From Carposina sasakii (lineage: Eukaryota > Arthropoda > Insecta > Lepidoptera > Carposinidae): a stretch of 64,000 nt of DNA. How positions within the stretch are numbered: the first letter of the stretch is position 1; each line of letters opens with the position of its first letter. A program made the position numbers and the translations under genes. The DNA lies in assembly GCA_014607495.2 (NCBI GenBank), contig CP053154.1, forward strand, positions 248,001 through 312,000, written 5' to 3'. The notes under the pieces are model-generated. The model had not been told where the DNA came from, made no database searches, and worked only from the letters and a program-made list of their open reading frames with translations. Positions 1 through 10,256 of this stretch are shown here, piece after piece.

Positions 1-558
1 CTAGGAACGAGGATGTGACTATTATATTATAAATGAAATTGTATTAGGCGTTACAATTCGGAAGTTCAAACATTCTAACATGTGAATTTATACACACTAA
101 GTGAGTTAAGTGTTACTATGATTATCTGATATCTAATCCAATCTAAGATTCTTTTGTTAATATGTTACTTAGTTTTGACTGTGTCGCTGGGAGCTTTCTT
201 GATATTTCTTCTTCCAAGCAATGACACTTCACTGAAATAGTGTAATAGTAATAGTAGAATCATGCGGTGTGTCAGACCTAATGTTGGTTTTGCCATAAAG
301 GAGAACTGTCTAGCAGCTCTCCTGGATTTCGTCTTTATGCGACTTTAACTCTTATTAGCTCCACGTTGGTGGCTATTAAGCCCCGAATCGCCAACATATG
401 CCTGACAGACCGTAACAAATCGCATCTTGGGGTGGTGACCGTTGCCAAAGCAAAAGCTTTGCGATTTATATAAAACAAAACTTAGAAATTGTTTACGAAA
501 TTAAAGTGTCAAAATCTACATCTATGGTACACGATGTCAAAGTTCTCTTTGAACCCAG
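1..558. other. TRPgamma intron, upstream part
   Basis: Non-coding sequence before the first visible TRPgamma exon, ending in the acceptor GAACCCAG at 551-558. Bases 26-73 match the flanking module of the hairpin-repeat family found whole near 51010-51060 (the AGGCGTTACAATTCGGAAG block). Bases about 233-275 resemble a stretch at 15405-15425 that adjoins a LINE 3'-end fragment. No gene is seen. Confidence 0.6.
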
Positions 559-3500
559 GTCCGACGCGAGAAAAACCTGGGCCTCAAATGGGACCAGCCA
601 CGGGAGAAGTGGGACGCCTGGGACCCCATGCTGCTGTCCGAGGGTCTGTTCTCCGCCGCTAACATCTTCAGCAGCCTCAAGCTGGTGTACATCTTCAGCG
701 TGAACCCTCACCTGGGTCCGCTGCAGGTCTCCCTCAGTCGGATGGTGCTGGACATCCTTAAGTTCTTCGTGTTGGACATTCTGGTTATTTTCGCGTTTTC
801 TTGTGGTGAGTAGTGTATATGAATTTAAATATTGTTATAATTTTTTAATTTACTTGAGTCACTATATACTCAATGGCTCCTTCCGAAATACTCGAATAGG
901 TAATGAAATCAAAGTAGTCTCTGCTATACCTACTACTAAATGTATATAATAATTAGGTGGAGGTATTTAATTACCGGTACGAAGTACCTAGGTACTTAAT
1001 AAGTTAAGATTAAGCTCATTATGATACCATACAAAGTATGCAGAGTTCCTAACATTAAGCAAAATATAGCTAACACGTGGAATAAGTTTTCGAGGAGTAG
1101 CTTTCTTCATGCAGCTATAACTCCAATATTTGCAGGTCTGAACCAGCTGCTCTGGTATTACGCGGACATGGAGAAGAAGCGCTGCACCACCAGCAGCAGC
1201 CCGGTCGGCAACAACACCATCGTCGACCCTGACGCCTGCATCGTTTGGCGCCGGTTTGCCAAGTCAGTTGAGCTTAGTTACCAGATACTTTTCATATTTA
1301 TTATTTTTAAATGTTTATTCACACACCCTGCAACGTTTCCTAATTCATCTTAGAGGTGACATATATTACTTACTAAATATGTTAAAAAGAGTATGTACCA
1401 TATGAATATAGGAATTAATTTCTCTACGCCTATAAAGAAGCACATGTCCAGCAATGGACTTTTATGACTAATGAAGCCGCAGTATATCCTGGACCTGACT
1501 GAAGTGTCTGTCTGCAGTTTATTCGAGACGATGCAGACGCTGTTCTGGGCGGCCTTCGGGCTGGTGGACCTGGACTCGTTCGAACTGGACGGCATCAAGA
1601 TCTTCACGCGCTTCTGGGGCATGCTGATGTTCGGCACGTACGCCGTCATCAACGTCATCGTACTGCTCAACCTGCTCATTGCCATGATGAATCATTCCTA
1701 CCAGCTGATCTCCGTAAGTATATTATTGTATAGACAAGATATATAGTTATGACTAACATTATGGTATTAGCCGCGTGGTGCCGGCAGAGTAGAGTTTGTA
1801 CCACCTCTGCCTGCCCGTGGGTATAGTACGAGGCGATGAAGGGTTTCCAGGAGGTGGGCAGCAGCGCCTCGCGTACTGACAACATAGTCCGAAAACCACA
1901 CTGCGGTCACCAACCCGCCTGCCCAGCGTGGTGACTATGGGCAACATAGTCCGCCTAAAACCACACTGCGGTCACCAACTACCGCCTGCCCAGCGTGGTG
2001 ACTATGGGCAAAATGTGTGCAGTAGCCTTGTGGCGACCGGTGGGAGAGGCCCACCAGTGCAGATCTCAGCTACTGCTCTAAAGAAGGAAGAACTGGGCGA
2101 CAATTCTGATCATATTCCAAGCGGGGTACCGCAGGGACAGGGCCCTAAACCTCCAGCCATTTACTTCGCAGATGATATGAAAATATTCGCACCTATCTCA
2201 TCGACAGCTGACGCTTAGCTCATCTATGGAGCCAGCCGTTCTGATAGTTAAAGAGATGCCATTGATCTAGGTGTTAAGAATGTACGATGTCAGAAACTTT
2301 AAGTGGCTCAGGTCTAGAAATTCGCATAGTTGTTTATACGTACTATCTAAAATACTTACTCGTACTACTATTGTCAGCTTATGCATACACTACACTGTCT
2401 TATTGTCCTGTTGTCTTAGAGTACCTGGAAAACTCTTCGACACAACAATACAATGTTTGTGAGAATGTGAAGACGCGGGTGTTCGCCAGTATTTGGCTGC
2501 ATCCAATGAATATTAAATATCTCTACCTACCTAATAACTTAATTGGGTTAACGGTTCCTGCTAGTAATATTTCACCTGCTCGTAACAAGCCGTGTTTGTG
2601 CTATCTCTACTAGACGGACATAATAATAATTCAATTCCGGCCTAACTGGCAGTTCGCCCAGATCGCCAGACTTGCAAAATGTGCAAATGCATTACGTTTT
2701 AGTTACTTAATTCAATGAAAACGTCCCGGTTTGTGTTCGGTATTACCTGGAAACTGGGTCATATCGCTACTCAAAACATATTTGCATTATAATCTAGCTC
2801 TAAATAAATTTTATGAACATCATAATCAGATTAATTTGCCACTAAATTCGAGTATCAAGCTAACAACGTCGGTTAAATAAATGTCTGGGCTATCAAAATA
2901 TAATGGTTCGACAAACTGTCGAAAGTTTCTCTTAGTTTACGTGTAGTTTGATTACCTTGCTCGACGTATCCTAGATAGATGAATGGATTTTATTGATACT
3001 AGGTACGTTAGTTAAAACTTTATTCCTATTCAAATGGCTGTGGTACAGGAGCAAGTACAACATTTAAAGAACTTGCTTAAAGCTCATTCTTATCTACTGA
3101 TACTCGTCTTCACAACAGGAGCGCGCGGACGTCGAGTGGAAGTTCGCCCGCAGCAAACTCTGGATCAGCTACTTCGAGGAGGGAGGCACGGCTCCGCCGC
3201 CCTTCAACGTGATCCCTTCGCCCAAGTCCATCCTGTACGCGTGGCGCTGGCTGCAGCGGCGCCTGTGCGGCCACTCGCGCGCCAAGCGGGAGCACATGCG
3301 GACCATCAAGGTACGCCTGGCTTCGGGATACCGTCGCCCAAGCCGCACTTATAGTCCAACAAATGAAGACTTTAATGACCTCCAAACCAGACTTCACGCT
3401 TTACCCTGCTATAGTAAAGAAATTGACTGTTGTACCTACCTGAATCAATTTATGTGTTTTCATATTATTTTTCAGAGGAAAGCTAAACAAGCAAACGAGC

Positions 3501-6168
3501 GGGACTTCAGGTACCAGGTTAGTTCCCCAAAGCAAAATAATAAAGAAAAAGGAGTGGTATTTGCAGTTAAGTTGCTATAAAGCTTCCAGCTCTTTGTGGT
3601 GAAATATTATGTTTTAAACACACGTTCGGTATGTTCCCAGGCAATAATGCGCAACCTAGTCCGGCGCTACGTGACGGTGCAGCAGCGGCACGCGGAGAGC
3701 GGCGGCGTCACGGAGGACGACGTCAACGAGATCAAGCAGGACGTCAGCGCCTTCCGCTGCGAGTTGGTGGAGATCCTGCGCAACTCCGGCATGAACACGT
3801 CCACTGCCAACGCCGGTGCGCCCGGTCAGTCATCCTCGGCTCATGCTGTGGTTGATTGCCTCACTTTATATATTCGGCCGTGTTGTTTTCGTCGAGTGTG
3901 GTTACTGTGACTTGTTTTGTGGTTTTCCTATAGTGAGATGTGTCCTAGGTTCCATTCCCTTTCGTAGGTAGTGTTTAATACTAACGTGTTTTGTGCGTTT
4001 GTTAGTTTTACCCGTTTCTTGTGGTGGTGGTAGCTAGTAGATTTAAACAAGATAGTCTCCAAAACTTACCCATGTACCTAATCCTAATGGGAACATAGCA
4101 TACTCGTAAGCATGTTCACGTTCCCCAATAGAACAGACAGGCATGCATTTTGTTCGTACTAAAATAGTAGGTAGGTGGAAATGCGTGTAATGTGTAAATG
4201 TGTCGTGTTTCGAAGTGCAACAAAGATGTTATTTTATGCTGTGAACTACAGGGGGAGGCGGCGGCAAGAAGAACCGGCAGAAGGAGCGGCGGCTGATGAA
4301 GGGGTTCAACATTGCGCCGGGCGGCTCGCTGGCGCCCGTGGACGAGATCCTGGCCTCGCTGCACCACGAGCACACGCATCCGCACCACGCCTCGCTGTCG
4401 GCGCTGCTGGGCGGCAGGTGGGCACATAAGATGTGGTAGACTTCCTTAGGAATAGGTACCAAATTCGTGGTTAGATATTTCCCTATTATATAAACTCCCA
4501 TGGTTGAAGCCAGTCGTATCCATCTCACGTGTTGTTAGATCCTTCCACACAGCTACTTCTCTGCTCGTCAAAGTTATCATTTTGTATTCTTGAATTTCCA
4601 GTGGACGGCTGCGTACAAGTCAGTCAAGTCTGTCGGATGGCGCGGGTGGCGGCGCGGGCGCGAGCAGTTCGCGGCGCAAGGCGGGCCCGCACAAGCGACG
4701 CTGGGGCACCATCATCGACGCCGCCAGGGTGGCGCGAGTCTCCAAGCTGATTGGACGCTCGCGCTCCGAGGACTCCGTCTGCGAACATGGCCGCCAGTCG
4801 CCCAGGTCAGTGACGAGGGACTACAAACATCCGTTAATTAGGATAGCAGCCATAAGTCATAGCTAGTAGACGGTGTACTGTTTGGATAAAGGATTCCTCT
4901 GTCTTCTAACTTCTTTAATCTGGTGTTTTACTTCTGTGTGCAGCGGCAGCGAGCGCTCGGAGTCGGGCAGCGACGGCGCGCGCAGCCCGGAGCGCGAGCG
5001 CGGCGCGCTGCACCCGCTGGCGGCGCTAGCGGCGCTCAAGCGCAAGCGCAAGAAGTTCTCCGACTCGCGCCGCGCCAACCGGGAACAGGTACACTACATC
5101 CTAGAAAACCGTACCGCGAAATATACCGTTTTCCATCGCCGCAGAAAGATAAGTTATGTAAATATCGGAGATATTGGCATTGTAATTCGCTATCGAGAAT
5201 TCGAGTAATCAAACTCCATGATGTGCATTGCTTTCGCTTCGCATTGCATGTGCACGCATCCTGCTGCTGTCAGATGCTGACCAACACAGTTAATAGGCAT
5301 AGATAGCAGGAAAGCACCATAACACCCATGACTGACGATCAATAACTCTAAGGCATGTGCTCCATTTCGGAAGCGACTAAATGTCTGTTATCTGATTAAC
5401 AGCAGGAAAGCCGTGCGCCCGCGCCGCGACCTCGGGCGCTACACATTTCAGATTATGTAAGGAAGTCATATAGAGAACTTGTAACAAATTATCATGAGAC
5501 GGGTGCTACAGCTGGTTTGTCCGTCAGGTGTCGACGTCGACGGCGTCGGAGGCCCTGCAGCGTGCCAGCTCGGTGCCGGCACGCTCGGCGCCCGCGCCGC
5601 CCCCGCCCCGCGCCCCGCCGCCCGCGCCCGCGCCGGCCCCGCAGCCCGCCTCGGCGCACGCGCGCGGCGGCAGTCGGGAGCCGCTACTCGCCAGTCTGGA
5701 TGACGATGCTCATAAGGTATACTTGGAATACTATAACACTATGTACGGTACAAAGATGATTCTTTTCGTGTTAGCATCAGAGTTATACAATTTACATCAC
5801 TCATGTAAAATTTATCCACGTCTTTATTTGCTTGCGATATAAAGGACCAACTTCTGTATGTGTAAGATATTCGGTCGCTTTTGTTTGCTCATATCTTCAT
5901 CAACATCTCAAATCTGCGAGATATGAAAGTTCTTGATCCTCCAAAAATTGTACACTCCATGTAAACGTGCACACTTCAGCAGGAGACGTGCGGGCAGTGC
6001 GGGTGCGAGGCGCCGGCGCCGCGCTCGCGGGCCGCGCCCCCCGCTGGCGGTGCGGGCGGCGCGGGGGGCGCGGGACACACGTGCGGGCGCTGCGAGGCGC
6101 TGGCGCGTCTGGCGGGCGTCACGCCGCTGCACGGGCACGCGCCGCAGCACTCCGCCGGCTGGCTCTAG
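559..6168 (+). CDS. Trpgamma: TRPgamma-type TRPC cation channel, C-terminal 625 residues
   Basis: A plasma-membrane non-selective cation channel of the insect TRP/TRPL/TRPgamma group; the 5' part lies outside the window. Exons: 559-805, 1136-1262, 1518-1713, 3119-3310, 3476-3517, 3641-3824, 4252-4417, 4602-4805, 4944-5088, 5528-5716, 5983-6168. All have GT/AG ends, phases agree, and the 1878 bases give one open frame ending in TAG. Exon 1 holds the S4-S5 region and S5 ([14 protein letters not shown]). Exon 3 holds the pore ([14 protein letters not shown]) and S6 ([18 protein letters not shown]). Exon 4 opens with the TRP box EWKFAR. Exon 6 carries NLVRRYVT and the stretch [20 protein letters not shown]. 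Exons 7-9 match the TRPgamma tail ([41 protein letters not shown]), which separates it from TRP and TRPL. Exon 10 is Pro/Ala-rich. The last exon ends with CGQCGC and CGRC cysteine clusters. Confidence 0.93.
1768..2060 (+). repeat. LINE 3'-end fragment with internal tandem duplication
   Basis: In TRPgamma intron 3. It starts with CCGCGTGGTGCCGGCAGAGT, also found near 12149 and 59926. The same order of blocks follows: the GGTGGGCAGCAGCGCCTC block, then a unit running from CACTGCGGTCACCAAC to GTGGTGACTATGGGCAA. That unit is repeated twice in tandem here (about 1886-1950 and 1950-2010) but is single near 60055, so a local duplication happened after insertion. Confidence 0.7.
2092..2218 (+). pseudogene. 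Reverse transcriptase scrap of a non-LTR retrotransposon
   Basis: An open stretch contains SGVPQGQGP followed soon by FADDMKIF. These resemble two conserved reverse transcriptase blocks of non-LTR elements (GVPQG.xLGP and the YADD catalytic box). The spacer normally between them is mostly deleted, and the frame stops at TAG 2216-2218. It directly follows the LINE 3'-end fragment, so this intron holds at least two rearranged LINE pieces. Dead remnant. Confidence 0.6.
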
Positions 6169-8026
6169 CGGGCCCCGCACAGAGCGCACACCAGCTGGCT
6201 CTAGGACTGACACTTCAGGAGCCAACTAGCTTGAACTGCATTAAATGCCGCCATTGGACACTGAACTTCATGTGTAGTGAACTAAATTTGTGGGTCACTG
6301 TTATTCAGTAACAGCGACCGATATTCCTATGACGTTACTAATATCTAGTCTTAAAATAGTAATGATTGTTTTAGCATGAGATGTGAATTACTGCCAGTTT
6401 TCCCTCTATATGTGTGTAGTAGATTGTTTCATAATAGTTCACATCACTGAACCAATTTATATAGTGATATCGGGCCTATGAAAATTCCAAATGAATAATA
6501 TCCTGAAATCTGTAGAACTATTTGTATTTAATGTAGGTAAGATTAGGTTATAATTAGTAAAACTAATGAAGAGTGGTGAAGAGCACCGCCTCACTAACTT
6601 CGCGCTGCTTCGCCTCTCACGGAGACCTAGTCAATGTTAGACGTCACTAACCGCGCGATATAACTTAATACATAATAATACACTTAATACAGTTTGTATT
6701 AGTCGCTGGCACAAACCGATAAGTCAGACTGCGAGCTTGCGTAAGCACAGTGAGTCATTGTCGTTATGAGCTACCGCGGGAAGATTGTTTAGATTTGATC
6801 AAGAATCACTGAAGTGCTAAAGCGTAGCTTAGTACGAGTGAATCAAATTTAATACCGCCTAATTTATTTAATTGACCTTGTTGAAATATCAAACACATCT
6901 TTTTACTTAGAGTTTTTCCCATACGGAAAGTTATGTAGACAGACATGTGTATGTATCTACATATAAATGGAGTAGCTCGATATAACAGCAGGTTCATAAA
7001 AAGGAGACCCCACAGCCACTTTCAGTATATTATATTACAGACATACAAATATAAATTTTATATAGTTGAGTTCTTTAGTTGGTCTTATTGAAACAATATT
7101 AATTTCAAGACATCTTCCTGCCGCCGCTAAAAAGTCCTTCTATAAACTAACGACGACATCATTATTCGAACACCAATTAGATAAGTAGACAATAGACATT
7201 TTTAAATATAAAACTTTACTGTTAGCGTTTAAACTATTTTTTATATACATAAGTTAATTATATTAATTGCTAATAAGTTATTAATGTGTTCCATAAAGTT
7301 TTCCAGTACCTAATAATATGAGCTAATACCTTACCGGGCGCACATAGACATAATAAGTATAGAACAAGATGAAACAGGGATTTTTAATCAGACATTGTAT
7401 TGTTGATATAACACATTATTTACGACCCCTATTGATACCCCCGATTTGTAACACCAAATAGCATAGGAAATAATATACAGTAGGCAAAATAACTATATTC
7501 TATATGGTAGATAATTAAAATTAAGATCACTTTTAAAGTATACAGATGTTTATATATACACTATTAAAGGTAATTAAATTACTTGGTTTTAGGGTATCTA
7601 TGGTAGTGACCTCGACATCGAAAGAACAATACATTTATAGGTTTTAAATTCCGGAATAATGCAGAAACAAGAAGCAATAGTTAGCCTCGAGTAAACATGT
7701 AAAAATTTTGTAATATGAAAATAAATGATATCACTTTTAGCACAAATGTTCCGTACTCAGTTCCGTGTAGTAGGTAGCTTGGTTGATCTCTGAGTTGTTG
7801 TCGATATAGCTGTGACGTCACATCTGTGAGCTAGTATATGGGATCGTATAGCCTTGCCGAGCATGTCAATTGTCAGCAAACTGATTATCATCATATAGAA
7901 TCGCCAAGTGTCACTCGCTGGTAGATGTGATGTCTAAGTGTTCCTTGACAAGGATATCTCTGCATTAAGTGAAATAGATAATATAGTAACGAAACACCTT
8001 GAATGATTTCTATTAGCCATCGAAAG

Positions 8027-8145
8027 TTCGCCCACCACCGGGCCCTACACCCTCCGCTGACCCTTGGCGGGTGTAGGGCCCGGTGGTGGGCGAACCCTTG
8101 ATGGAAATTTGAACTTCCGAATAGTGACGCCTGATACAATTAAAG
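8027..8145. repeat. Hairpin repeat family, copy with long perfect palindrome
   Basis: Arms of 26 bp (8027-8052 and 8069-8094, starting TTCGCCCACCACCGGGCCC) are exact reverse complements around a 16-base loop. They are followed by a flank module with TTGAACTTCCGAATAGTGAC. The same arm sequence recurs at 36106-36375, 41139-41165, 51055-51117, 57886-57930 and 63246-63290. The flank module also recurs at 26-73, 36184-36222 and 51010-51055. Confidence 0.75.
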
Positions 8146-8254
8146 ATTTCTGTTAGTGTGGTAATGTAGCAGAGTATCCTTTAAAGGGCTTAATGTTCAG
8201 TTAGAGCGACGCAGACTTACCGTATCGTCCTATAATACACTTGCAGTAACGTGC

Positions 8255-8480
8255 TACGTGCCACATGTGACGTGATACCTGTAATCATGTGATGTGTCTC
8301 GTATAGTCATGTGACGTGTCACGTGTAGTCATGTGACGTGTCACGTGTAGTCATGTCACGTGTCACATGTAGTCATGTCATGTGTCACGTGTAGTCATGT
8401 GTTCTGTCACGTGTAAACATATGACGTGTTACGTGTAGTCATGTGATGTGACACATGTGACGTGCTGCGTGTAGTAACAC
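8255..8480 (+). repeat. 22-bp minisatellite rich in CACGTG E-boxes
   Basis: About nine imperfect repeats of a roughly 22-bp unit (consensus near AGTCATGTGACGTGTCACGTGT). Exact CACGTG palindromes occur at 8320, 8342, 8357, 8386 and 8408. It lies upstream of the TRPgamma AATAAA signals and so is probably transcribed within the 3' UTR. Whether it acts as DNA (bHLH binding) or RNA (self-pairing) is not visible. Confidence 0.75.
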
Positions 8481-8613
8481 CAGAGGCCTTCACGTTAGTC
8501 GCCCGCGGCCTGCGTTGGCGTATATCGTTTATATTTTGTAAAGAGTTGTTATTTATTTATACATCATATTTGTATATAATGGTGCGAAGTTTAATAAAAG
8601 AAGCACTAATAAA

Positions 8614-10256
8614 ATACTGAGTTTTATTTTAGAACCTGCGTTAGAATTACTTGTCTTTTCCATTTCCTGTACTTAATTTTTTAACTTGGTAAAATTTGCA
8701 GTTATATCTCTATCGCTTAATATAAGTGTATTATGTTGTGTAGCTACTTGGTTCGAGAAATAAATCCAGTTTTATAATTAGTATTTCAGATGTTTATTTT
8801 CAGTGTATAACATAAAAAATCTATTAACAGATGCGTCGTATGGTATTAATTAATATTTTAAGGAATGTCACCTTTATATACCTATAGATTCTTTGTCATA
8901 AAATAATAACAATAATATACAATCATGAAGCTATGTAGATAAGGCTTTTATTTAAACAAATTATAGCCGTCATTACTTGGTAAAGTACACACTGACGTCT
9001 AGTTTCAACTAGGATATATAATGCTAGTACATATAAAAACCAGAGTAAAATTTGACCACGTATTGTCGCTGCTACCTACAGGTAATTTGTACTTACTCAT
9101 AGGTACCTCATCAATACGAGGTTAAAGGTCTCGCCAAGTTATAGAAGCAGGAAAGGTCTAACGGGTGGTAGATATCGTAAATTATAAAATACATATCAGA
9201 TACAGTAGGATCGGCGGTTCTTTGCGGTTGTAAAGTTCGATAGAATATATATTAAATATACAGGATGTAGAAAGACAACGTTGTTCTTTTAATACATCGT
9301 ATTCTAAAGAATTTAACATCACGATCATTTTTATCTATGGAAGCACCCCTGGGAAACCACAGGTTTTTAAGGTATTAAGGTTCAAAGTTGTATTAATTTT
9401 AGCATTTTTTTTACTTAAATCCATCTAGAATCGCTTAACAAATATTTCTTTTAAATACGCCATATCAAAATTTTAGTCTTGTAGGTACTTTTGTACTTTG
9501 CGCATCAAACAAATACATTGCTTGCAATAAAAAGAGATTAAAAAAAAAAATTATCGTTTATTTTCATATAGTTTTATTTTAACGTTATGAAGAATACGAG
9601 GTATTAAAAATAAACCTTGTCTTTCTACACCCTGTATATTTAAGTGCGCTAATAGGAATAGAAGCTAAAACAAACGCAAAATCCTTGGTAAAATGAGTTT
9701 CGAAAGAAATCATATTGCGCTGACTCCGTAAATAATAGTGTAAGGGCAGGAAATTGATGAAGGGGAAAGAAGGTAAAGGGGGGACTGCGCGGGTTACTTC
9801 ACAGGTCAACCGCAAAGATCTACCGCGATCACTGTAAATAAATACTAACGGCAGTCATCTATCATGTGTTACCGTTATTACGAGTAATTTACAAGAGCCT
9901 AAAGGAAAGCAACATCGACCACTATAGAGTTCTTAATCTGTACGGTACCTTTTTATCTAGTGCAAGTATTTTTATCTGCAAATAGTGTTTACTCACAACC
10001 GGTCATATACTCACTGTCCACTGAGCTTCGAATCTGACGACTCTGATCGGTCACGGGAATTAACCAATGAACGCAAGTACGTTCACAACTGCTACTACGA
10101 CAACTATTCATGATAATAAGTAATTTTATCTCAGGATCTAGTTTTTAAGTTGCTTGTTTACAACGATGAGGCATCAGGTCGGAGGGCACAAAGCCGGATG
10201 ATGGGCAAACACCATTCACAAAGAAGCTTCTAAATTCAATCCTCTGGCATATCCGG
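8614..10256. other. Intergenic DNA between convergent TRPgamma and CLPB
   Basis: AT-rich, with no gene. It must include the 3' UTR of CLPB on the minus strand; TTTATT near 9555-9575 gives candidate minus-strand AATAAA signals. A MITE fragment lies near 9290-9370 (the CACGATCATTTTTATC block and following bases). A SINE 3' tail similar to that at 52870-52945 lies at about 9690-9765. Confidence 0.5.

Larger units (their letters stand above)
6169..8613 (+). other. TRPgamma 3' UTR and polyadenylation region
   Basis: No coding sequence of note after the stop codon at 6166-6168. Two AATAAA signals lie at 8593-8598 and 8608-8613, the likely 3' end of the mRNA, which would give a UTR of about 2.4 kb. 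Inside are a perfect 26-bp hairpin (8027-8094), a TGACGTCA palindrome (7813-7820) and the E-box minisatellite (8255-8480). The poly(A) choice is inferred; earlier signals cannot be excluded. Confidence 0.5.

Noticed and set aside
4863..5306. Open frames of 71-127 codons overlapping TRPgamma exon 9 in other frames
   Set aside because: Shadows of the GC-rich exon. The phase-consistent TRPgamma frame explains the region.
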